Source: JAFDXJ01 sp038257845
GTDB taxonomy: Bacteria; Bacteroidota; Bacteroidia; Chitinophagales; Chitinophagaceae
Reading direction: 5' to 3'
DNA: 64,000 nt
NCBI GenBank assembly: GCA_038257845.1
Contig: JBBSQL010000008.1
Span: forward strand, 31,431 to 95,430
Within the stretch, counting starts at the first letter, position 1; each line of letters begins with the position of its first letter. This document shows positions 44,448 to 53,993 of this stretch, piece by piece. The notes beneath the pieces are model-generated. The model was given only the letters and a program-made list of their open reading frames with translations. It did not search any database and had not been told where the DNA came from. Made by a program: the position numbers and the translations under genes.

Positions 44448-46889
44448 ATGAAAAAAATCCTGTTACTCGCCTTTCTTTTTCTCGCAGCGTACACACACGT
44501 AAGCGCACAAACCCTGATGACACAAGATCTCCGGGATATAAAAGTGGACCAGCTCAGCGATGCAGATATTTTATATTATTATAATAAAATGCAGGCTGCC
44601 AATGTTACGATGGACCAGGCAGCACAGATCGCCGCGGCGAAAGGCATGCCCGCAGAAGAAATTGCGAAACTGCAACTCCGCGTGAAAAATTTAATTGCCA
44701 CACAAAATAATGGGGCATCAAACCGGGTTCCTTTAAATTATGATACAATATCCTCCGCACGGACACAGAACAAAGCGGCCCTTCTCACCCAGGAAAATAA
44801 AATAGATAAGCGAATTTTCGGCTCAGAGTTATTTTCAAATTCCACCATGGGCTTTGAGCCAAACCTGCGCATCGCTACTCCTGTTAATTATATTTTAGGC
44901 CCGGATGATGAACTGAGCGTAGATATATATGGCGTTTCTGAAACGCATTATAAATTGAAAATTTCACCCGAAGGTTCCGTGTATATTCCGAATGTAGGGC
45001 CGGTATTTGTAGCAGGACTTACAGTGGACCAGGCGAGCGCTAAAATCACAAATAAATTATCTTCCACTATTTATAAAGCCATCATCACCGGCAGTACCAA
45101 AGTACAGGTGAGCCTGGGAAATATCCGCAGCATACAGGTAACCATTATCGGGCAGGCAAAGCAACCGGGCACTTATACAATTTCTTCATTGGGAACAGTT
45201 TTCAACGCATTGTATTTATGCGGCGGGCCATCCAGGAATGGCACGTACCGGAAAATAGAATTGATACGCAACAATAAAGTCTTCCAGGTAATTGACCTAT
45301 ATGATTTTTTATTAAAGGGAAGTATGGAAGACAATGTTCGGTTGATGGACCAGGATGTGATACGCATTCCGTATTACGAAAGCCGCGTAGCAATTGGCGG
45401 ACAGGTGAAGCGCGAAGGCATTTTTGAAATATTGCCTACAGATAATTTACAGGAAGTTTTAAATGCAGCAGGCGGTTTTACAGATTCAGCATATCGTTCT
45501 TCCATTAAAATCACCAGGCTTACAGATAAAGAAAAATCAGTGGTAGATGTAACCAGTGATAACTATTCAAATTATGTTTTAAAAGGCGGCGATTCTTTAT
45601 CGGTCAATAAAATTTTGGACAGGTATTCAAACCGGGTTCAGATCACAGGCGCAGTGATGCGGCCGGGAGAATTTGAATTGTCACAAGGCCTTACTTTGAG
45701 TGGACTGATTCAGAAAGCAGATGGCTTAAAAGAAGATGCATTTTTAAAGAGAGGTATTATCCGCAGGCTAAAGCCCGACCTGAGTTTGGAAATGTTATCT
45801 TTTGATGTAAATGGGATTGTACAAAAAACGCAACCGGATATATTATTACAGCGGGAAGATTCCGTAGTGATTTCATCAATTTTTGATATGCGCGATCAAT
45901 ATACAATTAGTTTACAGGGGCAGGTAAGAAATCCCGGTATTTATGTATTTAAAGACAGCATGTCCTTAAAAGATGCCATTTTTGAAGCAGGCGGTTTTTC
46001 TGAAGCCTCCAATGGAAAAAGAATTGAAGTTGCCCGGCGTGTTACCAATGCCGACCCGAACTCCACAGAGATCGCAAAAACCTTTGAAATAGATACCGAG
46101 AAAGATTTGGATATACAAGGCAGTAATTTTTACCTGCGGCCTTTTGATGTAATCATTATCCGGAATAATCCGGGATATTTTGTTCAAAAATCTGTGACAG
46201 TAAGTGGTGAAGTATTATATCCCGGCGTGTATGTTATTAATTCCAACGATGAAAAATTAAGTGATGTTGTCAGGCGTGCCGGCGGCTTGAAATATACGGC
46301 AGACCCTGTTGCAACTTCATTGAAACGCATCAATAGAATTGATACACTTACCGCATTAAAAACACGCAATGTAGAAAAGCTGGCATTATTTGGATTAAGT
46401 GATACTACACTTGCAGATTCAATTCATAGAGAAGCGCTGAGGCCTTATGACCTGATCGGGATCAATTTAGAAGAAGTATTGAAGCAACCCGGTATTACCA
46501 ATGATCTTATTCTCGAAGATGGCGATGTGATCTTTGTACCAAAGAAAAACCAGGCAGTGAAAGTGCGTGGCGAGGTTTTATTTCCCACACAATTTGCTTT
46601 CCAGGATGGGAAAAACATGAAATATTATATTAATAAAGCGGGTGGCTTTTCGGGCAATGCTGTAAGACGAAGAGCATTTGTATTGGCTGCAAATGGCAAT
46701 GCAAAAGTGGTGCATCATTTTCTCTTTTTTAAAAACTACCCGGGGATCAATGCAGGTGATGAAATTTTTATTCCGGGCCAGGACAGGAGTCGTGGGAGGC
46801 TATCAACCGGCGAAGTGATTGGATTAACTACCGGCATCGTATCGCTGGTTTCCGTTTTATTATTGGTCATCAATAACCTGAAAAAATAA
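44448..46889 (+). CDS. SLBB-domain polysaccharide export protein (Wza-type)
   Basis: An 813-residue outer-membrane/periplasmic export protein. Signal peptide MKKILLLAFLFLAAYTHVSA. About 145-230 is the polysaccharide export domain (PVNYILGPDDELSVDIYG, ISPEGSVYIPNVGPV). Several SLBB (soluble ligand-binding beta-grasp) repeats follow, recognised by the recurring motif GxVxxPGxY/F: VTIIGQAKQPGTYTI, VAIGGQVKREGIFEI, VQITGAVMRPGEFEL, ISLQGQVRNPGIYVF, VTVSGEVLYPGVYVI and VKVRGEVLFPTQFAF. One C-terminal helix (LTTGIVSLVSVLLLVIN) probably crosses the outer membrane, as in Wza. It is the first gene of the export operon, followed by a Wzz protein after 31 bp. Confidence 0.93.
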   Translation: MKKILLLAFLFLAAYTHVSAQTLMTQDLRDIKVDQLSDADILYYYNKMQAANVTMDQAAQIAAAKGMPAEEIAKLQLRVKNLIATQNNGASNRVPLNYDTISSARTQNKAALLTQENKIDKRIFGSELFSNSTMGFEPNLRIATPVNYILGPDDELSVDIYGVSETHYKLKISPEGSVYIPNVGPVFVAGLTVDQASAKITNKLSSTIYKAIITGSTKVQVSLGNIRSIQVTIIGQAKQPGTYTISSLGTVFNALYLCGGPSRNGTYRKIELIRNNKVFQVIDLYDFLLKGSMEDNVRLMDQDVIRIPYYESRVAIGGQVKREGIFEILPTDNLQEVLNAAGGFTDSAYRSSIKITRLTDKEKSVVDVTSDNYSNYVLKGGDSLSVNKILDRYSNRVQITGAVMRPGEFELSQGLTLSGLIQKADGLKEDAFLKRGIIRRLKPDLSLEMLSFDVNGIVQKTQPDILLQREDSVVISSIFDMRDQYTISLQGQVRNPGIYVFKDSMSLKDAIFEAGGFSEASNGKRIEVARRVTNADPNSTEIAKTFEIDTEKDLDIQGSNFYLRPFDVIIIRNNPGYFVQKSVTVSGEVLYPGVYVINSNDEKLSDVVRRAGGLKYTADPVATSLKRINRIDTLTALKTRNVEKLALFGLSDTTLADSIHREALRPYDLIGINLEEVLKQPGITNDLILEDGDVIFVPKKNQAVKVRGEVLFPTQFAFQDGKNMKYYINKAGGFSGNAVRRRAFVLAANGNAKVVHHFLFFKNYPGINAGDEIFIPGQDRSRGRLSTGEVIGLTTGIVSLVSVLLLVINNLKK

Positions 46890-46920
46890 AATTTTCTTTT
46901 TATAAAATTGAAAAAAAAGT

Positions 46921-48000
46921 ATGACTGAACATTCATCCACTCCAAAAGAAATTTCCCTTACCGGCGCTGTGGAAGGATTGAAAAAACTTTTCCGTTTTTT
47001 CTTTTCGAGATGGGTGATCATTTGTATCATAGGTTTTTCCGGAGCGGGTTTAGGTCTATTATATGGCTGGCTGGAAAAACCAAATTACCAGGCGATACTT
47101 ACTTTTTCTACAGATGATGATAAAGATGCAACGTCCGGTATTATGGGCATTGCGGCACAATTTGGCATCAATCTCGGTGGTGTGGGTGGCGTGTTTTCGG
47201 GAGATAATATTTTATCTTTGATATCGTCTCAAAAAATAATGATGGAGGCTTTATTCACGCCTGCAAAAGTAAATGGCCAAACAGAAAATCTGCTGAGTTT
47301 ATATTATGAAGCTTCGGGAATGAAAAAATCTTTTCGCAAGGATACCATATTGCAAAAAGTGTCATTTCCCATCAGCCAGGATCCTGCAAAATACAGCCGC
47401 GTGCAGGATAGTGTATTACAATTAATTTTAAAAGATATTTCGAAAAAAGTATTGGTCGCCGACAGGCCGGATAAAAGAGTACTGCTTTATAATGTTACAG
47501 TTATAAGTCCAAGTGAAACTTTTTCCAAAGAATTTACGGAAGAACTCATCAAAAGAGTGACTGAATTTTATGTCGAAAGCAGTACTAAAAGGTCCTACCA
47601 GACTGTGGAAATTTTGCAAAGCCGCGCGGATTCTATCAAGAGAGCGTATGACGCCGCATTAATGGGCAGGGCTGAATTATCAGATGCCAATCTTAATCCG
47701 GCTTTTCAATCTCCATTAGTTGGCATTCAAAAAAAGCAAACAGATATCACCGTACTTGCCACTGCTTATGGAGAATTATTAAAAAACCTTGAATTGTCTA
47801 AATTTAATTTATTGCGTGAAACGCCGTTGATACAAGTGATTGATGAACCAATGCTGCCATTGAAAGTTATTAAAACCGGCCGTTTACTCGGCATGATCTA
47901 TGGTGGTTTACTCGCGGGGTTTTTGTGCCTTTGCTACCTCACTTTTATTTATATGCTGCGCAATGAAAAACTGCAGGCTCAACATCAATTGACCGACTAA
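46921..48000 (+). CDS. Wzz-type chain-length determinant
   Basis: A 359-residue inner-membrane polysaccharide co-polymerase. It has transmembrane segments at about 32-52 (WVIICIIGFSGAGLGLLYG) and 322-345 (GRLLGMIYGGLLAGFLCLCYL), with a large coiled periplasmic domain between and a proline-rich segment before the second helix (DEPMLPLKVIKTGR). There is no cytoplasmic Walker-type kinase domain, so it is not a Wzc fusion. It controls modal polymer length together with the Wzy encoded at 50308. Confidence 0.9.
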   Translation: MTEHSSTPKEISLTGAVEGLKKLFRFFFSRWVIICIIGFSGAGLGLLYGWLEKPNYQAILTFSTDDDKDATSGIMGIAAQFGINLGGVGGVFSGDNILSLISSQKIMMEALFTPAKVNGQTENLLSLYYEASGMKKSFRKDTILQKVSFPISQDPAKYSRVQDSVLQLILKDISKKVLVADRPDKRVLLYNVTVISPSETFSKEFTEELIKRVTEFYVESSTKRSYQTVEILQSRADSIKRAYDAALMGRAELSDANLNPAFQSPLVGIQKKQTDITVLATAYGELLKNLELSKFNLLRETPLIQVIDEPMLPLKVIKTGRLLGMIYGGLLAGFLCLCYLTFIYMLRNEKLQAQHQLTD

Positions 48001-48037
48001 TTATTGCTTTCTATAAGACCTTACGAAAAAAACCTGA

Positions 48038-49345
48038 ATGCCATTTTACTCTAAAATAGCTTCTACTTTTAGTACTATCAAGAAGAGCGCCATTGCTGAA
48101 AATTTTTTCATTCTTGGCAGCATTCAATCCATCAACATCTTACTGCCATTGGTGCTCACGCCTTATTTGATCCGCGTATTGGGTTTGCTCAATTTTGGTA
48201 AAATTACTTTCTCGCTCGCCGTTATCAACATTTTTGGTTTACTGATTGACTACGGTTTTAATCTTACCGGTACAAAAGAAATTGCATTAAATAAAAATAA
48301 TAAAGAAGCCCTGGGAAAAATTGTTTCAGGTATTCTTACCACGAAATTTTTTTTAATGCTACTCACCTTTTTATTACTGAATATCGGTTTGCTAACCCCT
48401 TTTTTATCGGAAAATAAACCACTTTTTTTATTGTCATTTATCATTTGTATCGGGCAGTCCATGAATCCCGGCTGGATATTCCAGGGCATGGAAAAAATGC
48501 GTTTGTTTGCACTGGTGAATGTGATCTTTAAGATCAGTTATATGATCTTTATTTTTGTTTTTATTCATGACCCCAAAGATTTTTTATATGTGAATGCATT
48601 GTTTGGCTTATCCATTCTTTTCACGGGGATAGTATCCATCATTCTATTACGTACAAAATTTAAAATCCATTTTTCGCGGGTATCTTTTTCAGAAATATTA
48701 AGCTATTTGAAAAAGAGTTTTTATTATTTCATTTCCGGCTTTTTTGTTAATATTAGTGGTTATGCCGGCTCAGCCATCCTGGGCATTTTCACTAATTATC
48801 GTATTGTAGGTTTGTATGGAATTATTGAAAAAATATCGCAATTGGTGCGTCAACTATTGATCATTTATTCACAGGTATTATATCCTGCTGCCTGCAGGAA
48901 AGCACATGAATCCGTGCAAGCTTATACATTATTTATGAAAAGAGCGTTCACACCTTTTTTCATTTTTTTCTTTTTAATATGTACAGGCATTTTCATTTTT
49001 GCACCGCAGATTTCCTGGTATTTCAATAAATCAGATATTAATACATTAACGAATGGAATCAGGATCATTTTATTGGCTGCATTATGCACGTCATTAAATA
49101 TTCCTGCATACCAATCTTTACTGGCTTATAATTTTTCAAAGTCATACACTTTTGTTTTGATCACAACGTCTGTGATCAGTGTATTACTCAACTTATTTCT
49201 CGCTTCGCATTATGGTTTATTTGGTTCCATCATCAACCTGCTGATCACTGAATTTATTATGATGGCCGGGCTTCATGCCATACTCCAGTTTTATCATTCA
49301 AGGCACGCATTATTCCAGTTCAAATGGCTGGGAAATGAAAATTGA
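48038..49345 (+). CDS. Wzx-type oligosaccharide flippase
   Basis: A 435-residue MOP-superfamily membrane protein with about 12-14 helices. The N-terminal pattern FFILGSIQSINILLPLVLTPYLIRVLG is the family signature. It flips lipid-linked repeat units to the periplasmic face of the inner membrane. It lies 37 bp after the Wzz gene and upstream of the glycosyltransferases. Confidence 0.93.
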   Translation: MPFYSKIASTFSTIKKSAIAENFFILGSIQSINILLPLVLTPYLIRVLGLLNFGKITFSLAVINIFGLLIDYGFNLTGTKEIALNKNNKEALGKIVSGILTTKFFLMLLTFLLLNIGLLTPFLSENKPLFLLSFIICIGQSMNPGWIFQGMEKMRLFALVNVIFKISYMIFIFVFIHDPKDFLYVNALFGLSILFTGIVSIILLRTKFKIHFSRVSFSEILSYLKKSFYYFISGFFVNISGYAGSAILGIFTNYRIVGLYGIIEKISQLVRQLLIIYSQVLYPAACRKAHESVQAYTLFMKRAFTPFFIFFFLICTGIFIFAPQISWYFNKSDINTLTNGIRIILLAALCTSLNIPAYQSLLAYNFSKSYTFVLITTSVISVLLNLFLASHYGLFGSIINLLITEFIMMAGLHAILQFYHSRHALFQFKWLGNEN

Positions 49346-49392
49346 TATTGATCAATTTTTGTTAACTGAAAAAATTTTAGAATAAAAATTCA

Positions 49393-50295
49393 TTGGAAAA
49401 AATAGGTTATGTGGCGGTTTTATTTAAACAGGAAAATTTATTGCCTGGTTTATTTAAAGGCATAGCTCTGCAAACCTGCCCAGCCTTTTGCATATACTTA
49501 ATGGATAATGCGCCTTCCGCTGAAATGCGTACTATGATTGAATCTATGAAAAAAACTTATCCATTTCTTTTAATCAAACATATTGAAAACAGTAAAAATC
49601 TTGGAGCGGCTGAAGCAAATAATATTGGAATTAAAATGGCGATAGAAGATGGCTGTACGGCGTGCATTTTATCGAATACAGATATTACGTATGACGATCC
49701 CGGTTTGTTTTCTGAAATGACAAAATTATCAGGCGAAAAAAATGCGGCCATTGTGGCGCCTAAAATTTATTATTATAATATAAACAAAATCTGGTATGCC
49801 GGGGGAGATGTAGTGAAATGGAAAGGCGGCGTCATTCATTATCATGATAAAAAAGAAGATAATGCAGCTTCCCAATTAAGTTGCTACACGGGTTATTCAC
49901 CCACCACTTTTGTGTATATAAAAACACTAGTTTTTAAAGATGCAGGTTTTTTGGATCAGCAATATTTTTTATATATGGAAGATACAGAGTGGATGTACCG
50001 CGCCAGGCTTTCAGGGTATAAGATCTGGTATGCGGCGAATATTCATTTGATGCATAAAGTGAGTATTACTACGGGTGGAATTTTTTCTGATCTTGGTATT
50101 TTTTACAATACACGAAACCGCTTATTTTTTATTCGCGAATACTTCAACCTTTTTTTGAAATGTTTGGCCGTTTTTTATACGATTGCCAGCACCGCTTTTT
50201 TTGTGATGAAAAAATGGAAGATGAGTGCCTGGCGAGCGTACTTTAAAGCAGTTGGAGCAGGCTTGTTCACCACTTTAAAACCACAGCGGGATTAA
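49393..50295 (+). CDS. Glycosyltransferase family 2 (TTG start)
   Basis: A 300-residue GT-A enzyme. It has IGYVAVLFKQENLL at the N-terminus, ENSKNLGAAEANNIGIK (sugar-nucleotide site), the DxD-like SNTDITYDDP, and FFLYMEDTEWMYRARLSGYKI (ED-W motif of rhamnosyltransferase-like GT2). One C-terminal helix may anchor it to the membrane. It starts with TTG at 49393: there is no upstream in-frame start, and the next ATG would delete the first beta strand. A rhamnosyltransferase-like role fits the rfb genes downstream but is inferred. Confidence 0.9.
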   Translation: MEKIGYVAVLFKQENLLPGLFKGIALQTCPAFCIYLMDNAPSAEMRTMIESMKKTYPFLLIKHIENSKNLGAAEANNIGIKMAIEDGCTACILSNTDITYDDPGLFSEMTKLSGEKNAAIVAPKIYYYNINKIWYAGGDVVKWKGGVIHYHDKKEDNAASQLSCYTGYSPTTFVYIKTLVFKDAGFLDQQYFLYMEDTEWMYRARLSGYKIWYAANIHLMHKVSITTGGIFSDLGIFYNTRNRLFFIREYFNLFLKCLAVFYTIASTAFFVMKKWKMSAWRAYFKAVGAGLFTTLKPQRD

Positions 50296-50307
50296 GCTTT
50301 TCAGCAG

Positions 50308-51630
50308 ATGATCAGTAATGTTTTTATATTTAATATTTGCGTCTTTGCAGCGATCTTCCTGATCCTTTATTTCAATAAATTATTGTATGGCAGTTTCCTG
50401 AATGATTTTTTCAATCCATCATTTTCATTCATTCTTTTCCTGCTGATATTTTTTGTAAACCTCAATACAAGAGAAAATAATTTTGAGATTTATACGGGTG
50501 TGCTGGTTTTCGCTGGTTCCGTGGCCTGGATGCTGGGCTTTTACCTGAATGGGTTTAAATATATTAAGATCCATAAATGGATGCCGTCTGTAAAACTCAA
50601 AGGCATCACCCTCAGCCACTACATTATTTACCAGCTCATTTTTGTTATTCTTGCTTTTGGTATCACACTTTTCAAATTAAAAACATTTGGCTACAGCCTA
50701 CAGGATTACCTGCTGAATATGCTGATCGTGGAAAATGAAAATGTAAAGGAAGGCGGAAATTTTTGGACACTTTTTTACCGTGTGATTAAAATTCCGATGA
50801 TGGTAAATCACTTTCGGTTGTTGAAAGACACGAAAAATTTATACCTCAAAGTTTTCCTCATCACCATTACTGAAATTTTATTTTCACTCGCTGCATTATC
50901 TTCCAGCCGTCTTGGCTATTTGATGGGTTTTGTGTTTGCTTATTTTTTATACTGCCGTGCAAAAGAAAAAAAACCGGCGGTCAATTATTTTACTGTATCA
51001 TTACTCATTCTCGCTTTCCCTGTTTTAAATATGTTGAACAGGTTGCGCAATGGTGATATAGAATGGCTTACAAATTTTCACATCAGCGATCTCTGGGATC
51101 TCGGTGAGCGTACGCTTTCAGCCGATTCAAACCCTGGTCAAAACTTTGATATACTCGTAAAATATCTTTCCAATTCGCATGATTATCACTGGGGATTTTT
51201 CTTTATCTCGCAGTTCTTTTTTCTCATACCCAGAATATTCTGGCCTAATAAACCTATCACTTCTTTTGAATTTGAATATACCATACGTGTGATGCATGAG
51301 CACCCAATCCAGGATGGCACTACTTATACATTTACGGCCTTCGATGCGTATGCTGGTTTTGGAATTCCGTCACTGATTATCGTGATGATATTATTTGGAA
51401 TTATCACCAGGTATTTTTATGAGATGTTTTATAAAAAAGATGTCAATTGCCTCATCATAATTTATGGTGCAACCATTATTTTGTATTATATCAATTTGCT
51501 GAGAGCCAGCGTAATGGATCTTTCCGCGTATTATTTCCTGGACTTTGCACTGATCCTTATCTTTTATATTATTTACAGGAAGTTGAATATTTTCTACAAA
51601 CCGGAAACGGAATCAGTACAGGCAGCATAA
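50308..51630 (+). CDS. Wzy-type O-antigen/repeat-unit polymerase
   Basis: A 440-residue membrane protein with about 11-12 helices and a large periplasmic loop (about 260-345: LSADSNPGQNFDILVKYLSN, IPRIFWPNKPITSFEFEYTI). The pattern RIFWPxKP before a helix is typical of oligosaccharide repeat-unit polymerases. It links repeat units at the periplasmic face. It lies between glycosyltransferase genes, 12 bp after the GT2 gene and 6 bp before the next. Confidence 0.85.
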   Translation: MISNVFIFNICVFAAIFLILYFNKLLYGSFLNDFFNPSFSFILFLLIFFVNLNTRENNFEIYTGVLVFAGSVAWMLGFYLNGFKYIKIHKWMPSVKLKGITLSHYIIYQLIFVILAFGITLFKLKTFGYSLQDYLLNMLIVENENVKEGGNFWTLFYRVIKIPMMVNHFRLLKDTKNLYLKVFLITITEILFSLAALSSSRLGYLMGFVFAYFLYCRAKEKKPAVNYFTVSLLILAFPVLNMLNRLRNGDIEWLTNFHISDLWDLGERTLSADSNPGQNFDILVKYLSNSHDYHWGFFFISQFFFLIPRIFWPNKPITSFEFEYTIRVMHEHPIQDGTTYTFTAFDAYAGFGIPSLIIVMILFGIITRYFYEMFYKKDVNCLIIIYGATIILYYINLLRASVMDLSAYYFLDFALILIFYIIYRKLNIFYKPETESVQAA

Positions 51631-51636
51631 AATTTT

Positions 51637-52791
51637 ATGGCTAAAATTGCAATTATTAATGCACGAAATATTTTCCCGCTGGATGGTGGCGATAAAATAT
51701 TTTCCTTTAATTTATTGAAAATACTGGCAAGGCACAACGAGGTTTGTTATATCAATATCACTGATGAAGGCTTATATCATGAAAAAGAGAAAAAGGAAAT
51801 ATTGTCTTCAGGGAATATTTTATTGAAAATTATTCCAACGCATTTTTTAAATAATTTATACGCCATTATTAAAAGCAGCCTGTTGGGAATCCCCTATTTG
51901 TCGGCACGTCGTGCAGAAAAAGAGGAAATAAAAAAAAGGATTCAAAAATATTTTTCCGCATTTTCACCTGACCTAATCATTTGGGATCAAATCCGCTCTG
52001 CATCTTATTTTGTTTCATATCCTGGTGCAAAAATTTTCCTTGTAGAACACAATGATGAATCGGCTATTTACAGGCAAAGAGGCGCTTCAAAAAATGTCAT
52101 GGCAAAATCTTTTTATAATTTCCAGGCAGGCATATTAGAAAAGTTTACTAAAAAGATTCACGATAAAGTTGATCAAATTATTTACCTGAATAAAGAAAAT
52201 ATTAAGAAAGGTTCTTCTACAGAAAAGTTTCGTTTCTTTCCAAAACTGTTTACTTCATTTATACATGGAACATATAATGTGAAAGAAGATACCGTTATAA
52301 AATTATTGTTTATTGGAGCTATGGACTGGTATCCAAATACAGGTGGCATAAAATGGTTCATTGAAAAAGTATTTCCTTTATTACCCGATAATTATGCACT
52401 TGACATTGTTGGGAGAAATGCTGCAAAAGCCTTTCGGGTTAATGATTCAGAGAGAATATATATTCATTCTGATGTAGCATCTGTGGAACCGTATTACCTT
52501 TCTTCCGACCTGTTTATTTCACCTGTGTTTTCCGGCTCAGGTATCAATATAAAAATTCTCGAAGCTGCGTCTTATGGAATTCCTTTCGTGGCAACACCAT
52601 TTTCTCTGAGGGGATATAACGATTTGGAATTTATTCCGCAGGCGGAAAATGAAAAAGCATTTGCAGAGAAAATAATTGAAACCGCAGCATATAAAAAACG
52701 CCTTGATCTAAACACAAAGATCAATGCTTGGTATAATGAATATGTGAACGCAGCAGAAGCATCTGTTCAACAATTATTTGTCAAAAATTAA
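51637..52791 (+). CDS. Glycosyltransferase family 4 (GT-B)
   Basis: A 384-residue cytoplasmic transferase. The C-terminal half is the recognisable part: LLFIGAMDWYPNTGGIKWFIEKVFPLL, LDIVGRNA, the SDLFISPVFSGSGINIKILEAASYGIPFVAT segment, where SGSGINIKILEAASYG binds the nucleotide sugar. The N-terminus has NIFPLDGGDKIFSFNLLKIL, the acceptor-side Gly-rich loop. It and the next gene belong to the same subfamily (both with a DGG/IGG loop and GWxPNxxG-like motif), so they may be old duplicates that add similar sugars. Confidence 0.88.
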   Translation: MAKIAIINARNIFPLDGGDKIFSFNLLKILARHNEVCYINITDEGLYHEKEKKEILSSGNILLKIIPTHFLNNLYAIIKSSLLGIPYLSARRAEKEEIKKRIQKYFSAFSPDLIIWDQIRSASYFVSYPGAKIFLVEHNDESAIYRQRGASKNVMAKSFYNFQAGILEKFTKKIHDKVDQIIYLNKENIKKGSSTEKFRFFPKLFTSFIHGTYNVKEDTVIKLLFIGAMDWYPNTGGIKWFIEKVFPLLPDNYALDIVGRNAAKAFRVNDSERIYIHSDVASVEPYYLSSDLFISPVFSGSGINIKILEAASYGIPFVATPFSLRGYNDLEFIPQAENEKAFAEKIIETAAYKKRLDLNTKINAWYNEYVNAAEASVQQLFVKN

Positions 52792-52792
52792 T

Positions 52793-53977
52793 ATGCCCGA
52801 AAAAAAAGATTGCTATTTTTTACTCACGCGCCTGCCCTACCCGCCTATTGGTGGCGATAGGTTGCGCTATTACAATTCCATTTTGGTGTTACAGAAATTT
52901 GTACAGCTCAGGCTCATTATTATAACAGATGAAAAGCCCGGGCCGGATGTGATTCGCTTTTTACAGAAAAATACCTATTCCTATAAAATATTTATTTACC
53001 CAAAGTATCGTTTTCGATTAAATGCATTGCAGGCAATTTTATCGCATTATCCCATCCAGGTTAAATATTATTATTTTAAAGAAGTGGAAAAATACTGCCG
53101 GGAAAATATACAACCCGAAGATTTAATTATTTCAAATCTTGTACGAACAGCGCTTTATGCAGTAAATTTTCCCAATAAAAAATGGCTCGACCTGATAGAT
53201 TCTTTATACCTGAACTATTCCAGGAGTAAACTGAAAGTGTCATCCCTGTTTTGGAAATTGATGTATACAGTGGAAGCAAAAAGATTAAAAACTTTTGAAC
53301 GGTTTTGTGTAGAGAAATTTGATGCAACACTTTTTACCAATTTCAATGAACAAAAGTTTTATGCTCCATTTGGGAAAGCAACCTGGTTGCCCAATGGTGT
53401 GAATGAAACACTATTTCACGCTGCATATAATTCTGAGCAAAATGAAAAACTGCCGACAGTTGTGTTTTTAGGCAAAATGGATTACCAGCCAAATATTGAT
53501 GCAGCACTTTGGTTCGCAGAAAAAGTTTTGCCATTAGATCAAAGTATTCAACTCATTATTGCCGGCAGTTCCCCGGTGAAAAAAATAATTGAATTACAGG
53601 ATCAATTCCCCGGAAGTGTGACTGTTACTGGCTTTGTGGAAGATCCATACACGCTTATGTATGCAGCGGATGCAGTAATAGCGCCAATGCAAACAGGCGG
53701 CGGTATTCAGAATAAAATACTGGAAGCCATGGCCATTGGATGTGTTGTACTGACAACTCAGCTAGGCGCACAACCAATCGTGGGCGCAGAGAATGGAAAG
53801 CATTTAATGATCTGTGAAACGCCTGTTGAATATGTGAATGCAATTCATGCTTTGCACAACATTGTGATCAATGCTGAAGCTATGAGAATTGCCGCAAAGC
53901 AACTCATGCAGGAAAAATATACCTGGGAATTATTTTCTCAAAAATGGAAGCAACTCATAGAAGATGCGAGTGAATAA
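52793..53977 (+). CDS. Glycosyltransferase family 4 (GT-B)
   Basis: From the ATG at 52793 it has 394 residues. It has the N-terminal loop LPYPPIGGDRLRYYNS, then VVFLGKMDYQPNIDAALWFAEKVLP, LIIAGSSP, and MQTGGGIQNKILEAMAIGCVVLTT (donor-binding). It begins one base after the preceding stop, so translation is probably coupled. A TTG at 52778 is also in frame but lies inside the previous gene. The sugar is unknown. Confidence 0.88.
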   Translation: MPEKKDCYFLLTRLPYPPIGGDRLRYYNSILVLQKFVQLRLIIITDEKPGPDVIRFLQKNTYSYKIFIYPKYRFRLNALQAILSHYPIQVKYYYFKEVEKYCRENIQPEDLIISNLVRTALYAVNFPNKKWLDLIDSLYLNYSRSKLKVSSLFWKLMYTVEAKRLKTFERFCVEKFDATLFTNFNEQKFYAPFGKATWLPNGVNETLFHAAYNSEQNEKLPTVVFLGKMDYQPNIDAALWFAEKVLPLDQSIQLIIAGSSPVKKIIELQDQFPGSVTVTGFVEDPYTLMYAADAVIAPMQTGGGIQNKILEAMAIGCVVLTTQLGAQPIVGAENGKHLMICETPVEYVNAIHALHNIVINAEAMRIAAKQLMQEKYTWELFSQKWKQLIEDASE

Positions 53978-53993
53978 ACTTATACATTAGAAG